Source: Stackebrandtia albiflava | GTDB taxonomy: Bacteria > Actinomycetota > Actinomycetes > Mycobacteriales > Micromonosporaceae | DNA length: 64,000 nucleotides | Assembly (NCBI RefSeq): GCF_007994225.1 | Contig: NZ_VLLL01000006.1 | Span: forward strand, 1,302,001 to 1,366,000 | Direction of reading: 5' to 3' | In this document: one piece after another, positions 8,074 to 16,263 of the stretch | Layout: each line of letters begins with the position of its first letter | Numbering within the stretch: position 1 is the stretch's first letter | Translations under genes and position numbers: made by a program | The notes under the pieces: model-generated | The model's input: only the letters and a program-made list of their open reading frames with translations | Told to the model about the DNA's origin: nothing | Database searches by the model: none

Positions 8074-9039
8074 TCACCGGCCGACCGGGTCGATCGCGAC
8101 GGCCGCCTCGGACGGACTCGTCGTGGTCGGGATGTCCAGGAACGGTGAGAGCAGGCCGACGCCCTCCGCGATCCGGCGCCAGAACCGTGGCGAGTCGACG
8201 GGCAGGAAACCGCCGACGTGGAGGACGAAGAGCGTGTCGTCGACGATCTCGATGTGCGCGGATCGGCTCAGCGGGAAGACGACCTCGGCGATCCCCGTCG
8301 CCAGGAGCCGACCGAGGAGCGGATGATCGGGCCGGGTGCTCCACACCGACCCGCCCGCGGGCCCGGGAACGGGTTCCAGGTGCGCCAGTCTCCGAGGCGG
8401 TGATCCGGGCTCCCGTGCGACCACGGTGTGCGGATAGGACTCCCGGAGGGTGAACATGACGTATCCGGCCTCGAAGGACGAGGACCCGTCGAGGTCGTCG
8501 TCGTAGACCTCCTGGTAGTTCGCCACCGTGAGGAAGCCGGGTCGAGAGAGACGGTCGAGGTGGCGTTGCCCCACGACCAAACCGCTGAAGATGTGGGCGG
8601 CGGGGCGCCGCACGTCCGGTTCCGGCCGGTACTCCAGGCCGTTGCGGCGGGCGAAGCCCGCGAGCCGGTACCGGCGCCGGGTCCGGGTGACCCAGAAGTC
8701 GCGCCAGGTCGCCGCGACCGTCGTCGCCCCACCTATAAGCGCGAACCCGGCGATCAGCGCGGCGCCCAGAATCGCTTGCGACGTCGGCCCCTCAACGGTG
8801 AGGATGACCACCGGTGCCGCCACGAGGATCGCGAGGAAACCGACGATCACGAGGGAACGTGGCATCCACTGCCACCCGTGCCGGGTGGCCAGGTCGGTGC
8901 CGTGCTCGCCGGACGCCGCCTCCCGGCGGAATCGCCGCCACGCCGCGCCTCGTGGGCGGGCGGTCAACGGTGACAGGTCGAACCCGTGCGCCCGTTGCTC
9001 GCGTGGGCTCGTCCGGTCGGTCGCGCCGTCGACGTCCAT
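8074..9039 (-). CDS. Hypothetical protein with two TM helices and a cytosolic domain
   Basis: A 321-residue protein: hydrophilic, arginine-rich N-terminus (1-58), two adjacent TM helices (about 62-82 and 89-112) and a roughly 200-residue soluble C-terminal domain beginning with a basic stretch (RDFWVTRTRRRYRLAGFARRNG). The segment FARRNGLEYRPEPD resembles conserved actinobacterial two-TM proteins of unknown function in which the soluble part follows the second helix. The ATG at 9039 has an AGGTAGGAA ribosome site; longer in-frame starts run into the neighbour's promoter. Function unknown. Confidence 0.65.
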   Translation of the reverse strand: MDVDGATDRTSPREQRAHGFDLSPLTARPRGAAWRRFRREAASGEHGTDLATRHGWQWMPRSLVIVGFLAILVAAPVVILTVEGPTSQAILGAALIAGFALIGGATTVAATWRDFWVTRTRRRYRLAGFARRNGLEYRPEPDVRRPAAHIFSGLVVGQRHLDRLSRPGFLTVANYQEVYDDDLDGSSSFEAGYVMFTLRESYPHTVVAREPGSPPRRLAHLEPVPGPAGGSVWSTRPDHPLLGRLLATGIAEVVFPLSRSAHIEIVDDTLFVLHVGGFLPVDSPRFWRRIAEGVGLLSPFLDIPTTTSPSEAAVAIDPVGR

Positions 9040-9177
9040 GACTTTCCTACCTGTGCCGCGGTGTGCCGTGGATTCGGCCACCTCAGGATGACACGTGCCC
9101 TTCGCGCAGGGAACCCTCGACCTCCGCCGCCCCAACGGTTCACCGATCCCCTGTCCGAATGAGAGCGTGGCGGGTCC

Positions 9178-9183
9178 TACCAT
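9178..9183 (+). promoter_or_regulatory. Leaderless -10 hexamer (TACCAT)
   Basis: TACCAT is followed by seven bases and the GTG at 9191, with no ribosome-binding site. It fixes the likely start of the frameshifted gene downstream. Confidence 0.5.
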
Positions 9184-9190
9184 CGGGAAC

Positions 9191-9771
9191 GTGACGACAT
9201 CCGAGTACGTGCCCCATCTGGACGATGTGGAGGGTGCGGGCCTGTCGCCCACGACCAGCCACCCCGCCTACGTCGCCGCCGTGCCGGACTGGTTCTGGGA
9301 CTCCGGGGACTGGCGCGCCCCCTTCGGCAACGACGACGGCAACGACACGCTCCGCCACCTGGAGAAGCACTAGGCGACGGGCACGCCCCGGGCGGCATCG
9401 CCGACCTGGTGGCGGAGTGGGCACTCGTACCGGAACACCTGTGGGAGAGTTCCCAGGACGACATCGTCGCCTGGCTCGACGCCGACGCGAGCCACATCAG
9501 GTTCATCCGCGCCGAGGTCGACGCCTACATCGCGGGAGCGTGCGGGCAGTTCAAGATCTCGGGCTGGATCCATCCGGCACTGCGTTTCTGGGCGGAACGC
9601 GCGATGATGCTGCTGGAGCACGTGCTGGACGAATGGGAGCAGCGGACCTTCGCCGTGGAGCCGGGCCGGTACGCCGAACGGCTCGCCGCCACCAGGGCGG
9701 TCATCGCCGCGGCACCCGAACCCCCGAGCGAGTTCCGGCTTCCCATGTACGAGGCGGCGCCCGGCGCGTAG
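9191..9771 (+). pseudogene. Hypothetical gene split by a probable single-base frameshift near 9365-9375
   Basis: Two adjacent reading frames look like one protein. The first, from the leaderless GTG at 9191, gives about 60 residues (VTTSEYVPHLDDVEGAGL ... GNDDGNDTLRHLEKH) and stops at 9371-9373. The second frame is open across the junction (LGDGHAPGGIADLVAEWALV) and runs as a well-formed helical domain (EHLWESSQDDIVAWLDADAS ... RFWAERAMMLLEHVLDEW) to the TAG ending at 9771. Removing one base around the first stop joins them into about 193 residues. No separate start with a ribosome site is seen for the second half (only a GTG at 9409). This is either a real frameshift or a sequencing error; the family is not recognised. 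Confidence 0.6.
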
Positions 9772-9912
9772 CACCGGGGGAGTAGCCGCCCACCGGTGAA
9801 CGCCTCTCGGTCACCGCCGCCGCCCGCCTTCGTGGCGTGGCCGGGTCCCGGTGCGGCGAAGGAGACCCGGCACCCCGATCGCTTCGACGTGATCCGGAAC
9901 CGACGGTGCCGC

Positions 9913-10752
9913 TCAGAAGCGGTAGCGGACGACCCAGACGCCGCGACGTGCCTGGCCTCGCCAGCCGGCGAAGAGACGTGCGAGAAGCCGGTAGGCGAGG
10001 TTCAGCTTGTCGCGTTCCGGTGCGGCGTCACCGAACTGCTCATCGATGAAGGTGAGCGCGGGATTGAGTGCGGTGACGTCCTCGGGATCGGAGATGCCGT
10101 AGCCCCGGAAGTCGTGCGGCATCCCGACCACCTGGGTGAAGCGGCCGTTCATGCGGGCGGTGAGCCTGGTGTAGGCGTTGAACACGAGCTCTCCCGTTGC
10201 GAAGTGATCCGTGATACGGCGCAGCACCCTCCGGTTGTCGTCCTCGGAGAGGAAACCGAGCACGCCGTCGGACAGGATGACGGCGGGCCGGTCGCCGGGA
10301 ATGGTGTCGGTCCATGTGGAGTCCAGGAGGGACACGCCGACGGAGTGGCCACGGTCGGCCTCGTCCATGAGAGTCTCGCGCAGTGCGATCACCTCCGGGA
10401 AGTCCACGTCGTACCAGTCGACGTCGCGCCAGGGTTCGGGTTCGGACGCGGTGAGCCGCCAATGGCGCGTCTCCAGGCCGCAGCCCAGTTCGACCACCAC
10501 GGCGTCGCGGTGCCGGTGGACGAAGGCCGTCACGGCGCGGTCGAGCATCCTGCTGCGAATGGCGACGGCCTCGGGCACCCCCGCGCCCAGTCGCACAGTG
10601 GAGTGGTCGTAGTCGATCCCGCGTGCCAGTTCGACCGCCTTGGCGTCGTCGAGGAGTGGGCGCTTACGGTTCGCGTCGAGGACGCGGCCGTTGAGCGTGA
10701 TCAGGAGCGTTTTTTGTAGCGGGGTTAGGTGGTCGATCGTGACCGTCGTCAT
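9913..10752 (-). CDS. SAM-dependent methyltransferase of the LCM/Tcmp family
   Basis: A 279-residue class I methyltransferase. The SAM-binding motif VVVELGCGLETR lies at residues 85-96. The N-terminal block TLLITLNGRVLDANRKRPLL with AVELARGIDYD, and later SDGVLGFLSEDD, are typical of the leucine carboxyl methyltransferase-like (PF04072, Tcmp) group, which O-methylates polyketides or other small acids. Its ATG overlaps the stop of the TetR gene upstream by four bases (ATGA), so the two are co-transcribed and the regulator probably controls the methyltransferase. The methyl acceptor is unknown. Confidence 0.82.
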   Translation of the reverse strand: MTTVTIDHLTPLQKTLLITLNGRVLDANRKRPLLDDAKAVELARGIDYDHSTVRLGAGVPEAVAIRSRMLDRAVTAFVHRHRDAVVVELGCGLETRHWRLTASEPEPWRDVDWYDVDFPEVIALRETLMDEADRGHSVGVSLLDSTWTDTIPGDRPAVILSDGVLGFLSEDDNRRVLRRITDHFATGELVFNAYTRLTARMNGRFTQVVGMPHDFRGYGISDPEDVTALNPALTFIDEQFGDAAPERDKLNLAYRLLARLFAGWRGQARRGVWVVRYRF

Positions 10753-11414
10753 CGTGGTCTCCTGTCGGGGGCGTCGTAGTCTGCGGTGGAGTCCTTGATC
10801 CGTTGCGCCGTAGGTGAGGTCGCGAACTCACCCATCGCGGCGTAGAGGTCGAGCATCGCGCCGCCGATCCTGGTGGTGTGGGGACGGTCGAGCGGGTCGG
10901 AGCCCATCTGCCTGGCCAGGTGGTCGTGAAGCACGATGGTGCCGCCGTGCATGGCGGCCATGACCGCCGCCGTGTGTCGCGCCGTGGGCGAACCGGCCGG
11001 GAATCGGTCCGGCCAGGTCTGACTGAGGAACGCCTCCGCCTCGGCGGAGAGCCGGTCGAACACCGTCGCGGCCGCCGGTGAGCCGTCGACGAGTGCCCGA
11101 GCGAGATAGCGCAGTAGCGGCCCGCTGGTGTCGTAGAGCCGGGCCATGAGATTCGGTTCTCCGAGTGTCCCGTCTGCGGCGCTGCGCGTCAGACGGTGAC
11201 CGAACGTCTCGACCACGTGCGCGTCACAGGCCTCCCGTAGTGCCTCTTTGGAGGTGAAATGGTGTTGGACCGCTCCCAGCGAGACCCGGGCGGCCTCCGC
11301 GATGCCGCGCATCGAGGCGCCGGCGAAGCCGCGTTCGGCGAACTGGGCCAACGCCGCGTCTCTGATTCGTGCGCGCACCGTCAGGTCTGACGCCGGGCGG
11401 TCTACAGGTGACAT
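10749..11414 (-). CDS. TetR family regulator, first gene of the methyltransferase operon
   Basis: A 221-residue regulator with the helix-turn-helix at about residues 15-60 (ARIRDAALAQFAERGFAG, MRGIAEAARVSLGAVQHHF, SKEALREACD). The C-terminal ligand domain is not assigned to a subgroup. The ATG at 11414 lies six bases after a TATTGT hexamer, which points to a leaderless transcript, and a palindrome overlaps that promoter, which points to autoregulation. An ATG five codons upstream (11429) would lie inside the operator and is less likely. Confidence 0.83.
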   Translation of the reverse strand: MSPVDRPASDLTVRARIRDAALAQFAERGFAGASMRGIAEAARVSLGAVQHHFTSKEALREACDAHVVETFGHRLTRSAADGTLGEPNLMARLYDTSGPLLRYLARALVDGSPAAATVFDRLSAEAEAFLSQTWPDRFPAGSPTARHTAAVMAAMHGGTIVLHDHLARQMGSDPLDRPHTTRIGGAMLDLYAAMGEFATSPTAQRIKDSTADYDAPDRRPR

Positions 11415-11457
11415 GTGAGTACAATACATATGTATCGAAAACAAGTCAATTGTATTG
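11415..11457 (-). promoter_or_regulatory. Promoter and operator of the TetR/methyltransferase operon
   Basis: The -10 hexamer TATTGT (11426 to 11421, minus strand) is six bases before the ATG. Immediately upstream and partly overlapping it is a perfect 12-bp palindrome ATACATATGTAT (11424-11435). A wider inverted pair, CAATACA at 11422-11428 and TGTATTG at 11451-11457, flanks it. A repressor bound here would block RNA polymerase directly. Confidence 0.6.
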
Positions 11458-11650
11458 CTTGCCGGGCCATCGATCGACGGCTGTGCAGTCAACGCCGCCG
11501 GCGCCGCCCCCACGGGGACGGTCTTGGTGATCGAGGTGCCCGTCCCGAGGGCGACGACATACCCGCGCGGGCTTCGAGGTGTCGACGGTGAGAACCCGCT
11601 CCGCGGGTACCCCGTTGATGCGGGAGGGGTCCCGGCCGTCCGGAGTTGGA

Positions 11651-12145
11651 ATGAGACCCATGAAGGCCAACAGAAGCAGTGGAACACGGCTGGTCGTCGT
11701 CGCCGCCGTGGCGGTCCTCGCCACGGCGTGTGCGGCGGACCCTTCCGCCGGAGTCGACGGGCGATCCGGTCCCACCGGCTCCGATGCGTCGTCAGAGTCG
11801 ACCGGGTCGGCGTCACCGTCGCCCACCGGGCCGTGCGCGGACGGGACATGCGAGCTCGACGTCGCCGAGGGCGACGTCGTCGCGGTTCCGCAGGAGTACG
11901 GCCTCGGCCCGATCGAGATCATCGCGATCACCGACACCGAGATCGAGATGGTCGCACCGGTGACCGGATCGGGCTTCAGCATCTCGGGCTGCGCGGGTGG
12001 TGGAGGTGTCACATCGCAAGGCGGTGGCGGAGTCACACTCACGTGCGCCGAGGGGACGACGGCCACCGTCAACGACGCCATGGCCCTGAAGGTCGTCGAC
12101 ATCCGCGATGGCACCGCCGCGCTGCACATCACGCCCGCGGAATAG
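11651..12145 (+). CDS. Secreted lipoprotein of unknown function
   Basis: A 164-residue protein with a lipoprotein signal: basic start (MRPMKANRSSGTR), hydrophobic core LVVVAAVAVLA, and the lipobox ATAC with the acylated Cys at about residue 27. A Ser/Thr/Pro/Gly-rich linker follows, then a small domain with CADGTCELDVAEGDVVAVP and a glycine-rich centre (SGCAGGGGVTSQGGGG) containing two further cysteines that may form disulfides. The ATG at 11651 has GGAG five bases upstream; the ATG at 11660 is possible. Divergent from the TetR operon. No family recognised. Confidence 0.7.
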   Translation: MRPMKANRSSGTRLVVVAAVAVLATACAADPSAGVDGRSGPTGSDASSESTGSASPSPTGPCADGTCELDVAEGDVVAVPQEYGLGPIEIIAITDTEIEMVAPVTGSGFSISGCAGGGGVTSQGGGGVTLTCAEGTTATVNDAMALKVVDIRDGTAALHITPAE

Positions 12146-12184
12146 GTCGCGGCCGCTGACGTTGCCTCGCGCACCCGGCGACGG

Positions 12185-12217
12185 CCCGGACCGTCCGGCG
12201 TGCCTTACGGGTCCGGG
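12185..12217. terminator. Weak hairpin between convergent genes
   Basis: Eight-base arms CCCGGACC (12185-12192) and GGTCCGGG (12210-12217) with a 17-base loop, located between the lipoprotein gene and the convergent Clp-N gene. Confidence 0.35.
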
Positions 12218-12232
12218 AGGGTCGGGCTGCCG

Positions 12233-13252
12233 TCAGGCTCCGGCGGTCAGTGCCTCGACGAGTTGACGGGCGCGGGTCTTCTCGTTGAGGAGGGTGTCGA
12301 CCAGGGGACCGGTGCCCGGGTCGGTCATCGCGTCGCCGGAGGCCGCGCCCCGACCGAGGTAGCCCGCGACGGGCCGTGCGTCGTCCGTCAAGGGGACGCG
12401 ATTCCCGGTGACGGCCCGGTGAACCGAGGCGTAGTCGACGCCGAGGTGGGCCAGCCGCTCACCGCCGCTGTACCGGGTGCCGGATCCGGCGGCCCGTTCT
12501 CTCGCCAGATGCGGGTAACGGAGCGCGACCTCATGGGTGGCCAGGACGGCCAGTAGTACGTGCTCGGTGCCCACCACGCCGTCACCGAGGCGGTGGGCCT
12601 GCTCATAGGTCTCCATGCCGACCCATTGGGCCGGCCGCGACGCCAGGTTGACCCCGGTGTTCTTGACCAGCCACCGTTTCCAGAAGGACAGGTGCCGGTA
12701 GTGCCCACGGCCGAGGACGACGTCGCGGGTGGCGTGCAGCAGGGGCGGGAGGTCGTCCTCCGGGCTTCCGGCGCCGCCGTCGAGGCGGACGAGTACGGCG
12801 TTCGGTGAGACGCCGCACGCGGACAGCAGTTCCACCGCCCGGTTCTCCCCCTCCAGCAGGCCGCACAGCAGGTGGGCCGCGTCGAAGCTCGCGGCGTCGT
12901 CCCGCCGTGCGTGCCCCATCGCCGTCGTGAGGGCGTCACGCGCCGCGCCGGTGAAGCGGACGCGCCGATCCGCGTCGTCGCCCAACAGCTCGCGCGCGCC
13001 GATGGCGTTCCGGGCGTCGTCACCGTTGGCCCAGGCGTCGTCCCGGCCCGCCCTGTCCCGCAACACCGCGAACAGCGCCGTCTTGGTCGCGCCTTCGGCC
13101 GCGAGCGCGTCCCGGGCCGCCCCCTTGGTTCCCGTGACACCGGCGAGCAGGTGCTCGGTACCCACGGTTTCGCTGTCGGTCGCCAACGCGCCGCCGCGCG
13201 CGGCCCCGAGGACTCCCGTGACGCTCAAGTCGGGTTCTACAAAGGCTGTCAT
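12233..13252 (-). CDS. Clp N-domain (Clp repeat) protein without ATPase domain
   Basis: A 339-residue protein with repeated Clp_N-like helices: VGTEHLLAGVTGTKGAA (about 30-46), FDAAHLLCGLLEGENRA (about 125) and VGTEHVLLAVLATHEVA (about 230). In ClpA/ClpC these repeats recruit substrates and adaptors, but here there is no Walker A/B ATPase module. Stand-alone proteins of this kind may act as adaptors or as sensors of misfolded protein. The ATG at 13252 follows a GGGGCG site; in-frame extension upstream runs into tRNA sequence and is rejected. Confidence 0.75.
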   Translation of the reverse strand: MTAFVEPDLSVTGVLGAARGGALATDSETVGTEHLLAGVTGTKGAARDALAAEGATKTALFAVLRDRAGRDDAWANGDDARNAIGARELLGDDADRRVRFTGAARDALTTAMGHARRDDAASFDAAHLLCGLLEGENRAVELLSACGVSPNAVLVRLDGGAGSPEDDLPPLLHATRDVVLGRGHYRHLSFWKRWLVKNTGVNLASRPAQWVGMETYEQAHRLGDGVVGTEHVLLAVLATHEVALRYPHLARERAAGSGTRYSGGERLAHLGVDYASVHRAVTGNRVPLTDDARPVAGYLGRGAASGDAMTDPGTGPLVDTLLNEKTRARQLVEALTAGA

Positions 13253-13524
13253 GCGTTCGCCCCAATCCTCGTCCGGCTCGAACGCCAGCGTACCCAGGCG
13301 CGACAAGGCCACCCACTCCGAAGTGGAGCGACTGGGCAGCGGGAGGCGCCGGGTCCCCCGGTCGACACGATGCCCGGCGTCGGTTGCGGGAGTTTTGGGG
13401 CGGCGGAGCGTGGATTGTGAGGTCCGGCCGAGGCGAGGTGGTGTCGTGTGTCGGCGTCTGACGGCCGAGGTGCCGGCCGGTGGCGCTGACATTCCGCTGA
13501 CGCGGCGGGCCTGGAGACCGAAAC

Positions 13525-13548
13525 AGACCGGCACTCGTGTGCCGGTCT
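13525..13548 (-). terminator. Terminator downstream of tRNA-Arg
   Basis: A perfect ten-base stem, AGACCGGCAC (13525-13534) with GTGCCGGTCT (13539-13548), and a TCGT loop. It starts 15 bases beyond the tRNA 3' end on the minus strand and is followed by GTTTCGG. The remainder of 13253-13563 shows no gene. Confidence 0.75.
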
Positions 13549-13563
13549 GGCTGGTGTTCTGCT

Positions 13564-13638
13564 TGGTGCCCCATGCAGGATTCGAACCTGCGCTCCCGCC
13601 TCCGGAGGGCGGTGCTCTATCCCCTGAGCTAATGGGGC
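13564..13638 (-). tRNA. tRNA-Arg (anticodon CCG)
   Basis: A 75-base cloverleaf including an encoded CCA. Acceptor stem GCCCCAT pairs with ATGGGGC, D stem GCTC/GAGC, anticodon stem CCGCC/GGCGG with loop CTCCGGA (anticodon CCG, reads CGG), and T arm GCAGG-TTCGAAT-CCTGC. It serves a codon that is common in this GC-rich genome. No integrase gene or repeated 3' end is seen nearby, so it is not obviously an attachment site. Confidence 0.95.
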
Positions 13639-13941
13639 CTTGCGACCTGACGAGGTTACCAGACGGTCCCCGGCTGCCCTCGGTCGCGGCCCCCGGCGGA
13701 GCGGGTACGCGCCGCCGGGGGTCCACCTTCCGGGTGACGTTCCGCTGCTCGGCGGGCGTGTCCGACTCCCTTGAACACGCCGATTTATCAATACCTTGGG
13801 GTGCCGGACTAGATGAACCACAACATGTATGCTCTCTCGTGCTGATCGCGTGAAGCGTGATCTTGCGGTTGGACAGCAGTATCCATCGCGTCGAGCGGGT
13901 CGTTCGTCGTGCCCGTAGACGCCCGCATGAGGGGAAACACC
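13639..13941 (+). promoter_or_regulatory. Intergenic region with probable nrd promoter
   Basis: About 300 bases without a gene between the tRNA and nrdA. The segment 13780-13835 is relatively AT-rich and includes TATGCT at 13828-13833, a plausible -10; the transcript would then carry a leader of about 100 bases. I looked for paired NrdR boxes (a 16-bp AT-rich palindrome) and saw no convincing match, so the control of these genes is open. Confidence 0.35.
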
Positions 13942-16263
13942 GTGAGCATTTCGACAGCGGCTCCGCTTGCCCGGGACACCGCCGAACTGGTCGCCGATCT
14001 GGTCCACCGGCTCTCCGAAGGGCTCGACGGCGTCGACGCCGCCGAGGTCGCCGGTCCGGTCGTCGCCGGCGTCTGGCCCGGCGCCACGGAGACCGACCTG
14101 CGGTCCCGGGCGATCGAGATCGCCGCCTCCCTGGTCGTCCGGGAACCCGCCTACAGCCGGCTCGCCGCCCGGCTGCTGAGCCGCCACATCGCCGCCGAGG
14201 TCGCCGATTCCGGCATCGCCCACTTCAGCGACTCGGTACGGCACAGCCACCGCGAGGGCCTGCTCTCCGACGGTGTCGCGGAGTTCGTCGCCACCAACGC
14301 CGCCGCCCTCGACGCGTTGATCGACACCGAGGCCGACGACCGTTTCGGTTACTTCGGTCTGCGCACCGTCTACGACCGGTATCTGTTGCGGCACCCACAC
14401 CATCGTGGGGTGTTGGAGACCCCGCAGCACTTCTTCCTCCGGGTCGCCTGTGGACTCGCCGAATCGGTGGCCGACGCCGCCGAACTGTACGCCCTCATGA
14501 GCACGCTGTCCTATCTGCCCAGTTCCCCCACGCTGTTCAACTCCGGTTCGCGCCGTTCCCAACTGTCGTCCTGTTTCCTGTTGGACTCCCCACGTGACGA
14601 GCTCGAATCGATCTACGACCGGTACGGGCAGGTCGCCAGACTGTCGAAGTACGCCGGCGGCATCGGCATCTCCTGGTCCAAGGTCCGCAGCCGTGGTTCG
14701 CTGATCCGCGGGACCAACGGCCACTCGAACGGCATCGTGCCCTGGCTGCGCACCCTCGACTCCAGCGTCGCCGCCGTCAACCAGGGCGGGCGCCGCAAGG
14801 GCGCCGCCTGCGTCTACCTCGCCACCTGGCACGCCGACGTCGAGGAGTTCCTGGAACTTCGCGACAACACCGGTTCCGAGGACCGCCGCACCCACAACCT
14901 GAACCTGGCCAACTGGATCCCCGACGAGTTCATGCGCCGCGTGGAGGCCGACGCCGAGTGGTCGTTGTTCGACCCCAAGGACGTCCCGGAACTGGCCGAC
15001 ACCTGGGGCGAGGAGTTCGACCGCCACTACCGTGCCGCCGAGGCCGCCGGCAAGGCCGTCCGTACCGTCGCCGCCCGGGAACTCTACGGCCGCATGATGC
15101 GCACGCTCGCCCAGACCGGCAACGGCTGGATGACCTTCGCCGACGTGTCGAACCGGACCTGCAACCAGACGGCCAAACCGGAGAACGTCGTCCACCTGTC
15201 GAACCTGTGCACCGAGATCCTGGAGGTCACCAGCGACTCCGAGACCGCCGTGTGCAACCTCGGATCGGTGAACCTGGCCGCCCACTGCACACCGGACGGT
15301 TTCGACTTCGACCGGCTGGCCGCCTCGGTGCGCACCGCGGTGACGTTCCTCGACCGGACCATCGACCTGTCCTACTACCCGACTCCCGAGGCGGAGAAGG
15401 CCAACAAGAAGTGGCGTCCGATCGGACTGGGCCTGATGGGCCTGGCCGACGTGTTCTTCACCCTGCGGCTGCCGTTCGACTCGCCGGAGGCGCTGCGGCT
15501 GTCGACCCGGATCTCCGAGCACATCGCCCTGGCCGCCTACGAGACTTCGGCGGAACTGGCCGCCCGGCTTGGCGCGCATCCATCCTATGAGGACACGCGT
15601 GCCGCGCGGGGTGTGCTGCACGTCGACCACTGGCCCGACGCCCGGATAAGCGAACCCGCGCGATGGGAACGGGTCCGTGCCGCCGTCGCCGAACACGGCC
15701 TGCGCAACTCGCTCATGATCGCGATCGCGCCGACGGCGACGATCGCCGCGATCGCGGGCAGCGCCGAATGCACCGAGCCGGTCGTCACCAACGTGTTCAA
15801 GCGGGAGACGCTGTCGGGTGAGTTCATCCAGGTCAACCGGTACCTGGTCGCCGACCTCGCCGCCCGCGGCCTGTGGAACGAGGACGTCCGGCAGGCCATC
15901 CTCCGGGCCGAGGGCTCCATCGCGGACATCCCCGGCATCCCCGACGACCTGAAACTGTTGTACCGCACGGCGTGGGAGCTGCCACAGCGCGCGCTCATCG
16001 ACCTGGCGGCCGGACGCACGCCGTTCATCGACCAGAGCCAGTCCCTGAACCTGTTCATGGCCTCACCGACCATCGGCAAACTGTCGTCGATGTACGCGTA
16101 CGCCTGGCGGAGCGGCCTGAAGACCACGTACTACCTGCGGTCCCGCCCGGCGACGCGCATCAACCAGACGACCGTCAGCGTTCCGGCCCAGGCGCAGGTC
16201 CCCAGCGCCGAAGCGGTCGCCTGCTCCCTTGAGAACCCCGAGACCTGTGAGGCATGCCAATGA
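13942..16263 (+). CDS. nrdA: Class I ribonucleoside-diphosphate reductase, large (catalytic) subunit
   Basis: A 773-residue reductase that makes deoxyribonucleotides with the NrdB partner encoded next. The active-site set is complete: the reducing cysteine pair C211 (SQLSSCFLLD) and C438 (AVCNLGSVN), the radical triad N421-C423-E425 (NLCTEI), and the C-terminal relay pair C769/C772 (ETCEACQ). The N-terminus retains the helical part of an ATP cone (VHRLSEGLDGVDAAEV ... EPAYSRLAARLL) but lacks the preceding basic beta-hairpin (VxKRDG), so overall dATP control may be weakened or absent. The GTG at 13942 is chosen for its AGGGGAAA site; an upstream ATG (13927) or GTG (13909) would add only a few residues. 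No nrdI/nrdH is adjacent. Confidence 0.93.
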   Translation: MSISTAAPLARDTAELVADLVHRLSEGLDGVDAAEVAGPVVAGVWPGATETDLRSRAIEIAASLVVREPAYSRLAARLLSRHIAAEVADSGIAHFSDSVRHSHREGLLSDGVAEFVATNAAALDALIDTEADDRFGYFGLRTVYDRYLLRHPHHRGVLETPQHFFLRVACGLAESVADAAELYALMSTLSYLPSSPTLFNSGSRRSQLSSCFLLDSPRDELESIYDRYGQVARLSKYAGGIGISWSKVRSRGSLIRGTNGHSNGIVPWLRTLDSSVAAVNQGGRRKGAACVYLATWHADVEEFLELRDNTGSEDRRTHNLNLANWIPDEFMRRVEADAEWSLFDPKDVPELADTWGEEFDRHYRAAEAAGKAVRTVAARELYGRMMRTLAQTGNGWMTFADVSNRTCNQTAKPENVVHLSNLCTEILEVTSDSETAVCNLGSVNLAAHCTPDGFDFDRLAASVRTAVTFLDRTIDLSYYPTPEAEKANKKWRPIGLGLMGLADVFFTLRLPFDSPEALRLSTRISEHIALAAYETSAELAARLGAHPSYEDTRAARGVLHVDHWPDARISEPARWERVRAAVAEHGLRNSLMIAIAPTATIAAIAGSAECTEPVVTNVFKRETLSGEFIQVNRYLVADLAARGLWNEDVRQAILRAEGSIADIPGIPDDLKLLYRTAWELPQRALIDLAAGRTPFIDQSQSLNLFMASPTIGKLSSMYAYAWRSGLKTTYYLRSRPATRINQTTVSVPAQAQVPSAEAVACSLENPETCEACQ

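Noticed and set aside
13564-13638. tRNA-Arg as an integration site of a mobile island
   Set aside because: No integrase, no direct repeat of the tRNA 3' end, and both flanks look like ordinary chromosomal genes.
13249-15696. Minus-strand frame of about 815 codons opposite nrdA
   Set aside because: Antisense to the conserved active-site motifs of NrdA and crosses the tRNA gene; not plausible as a gene.
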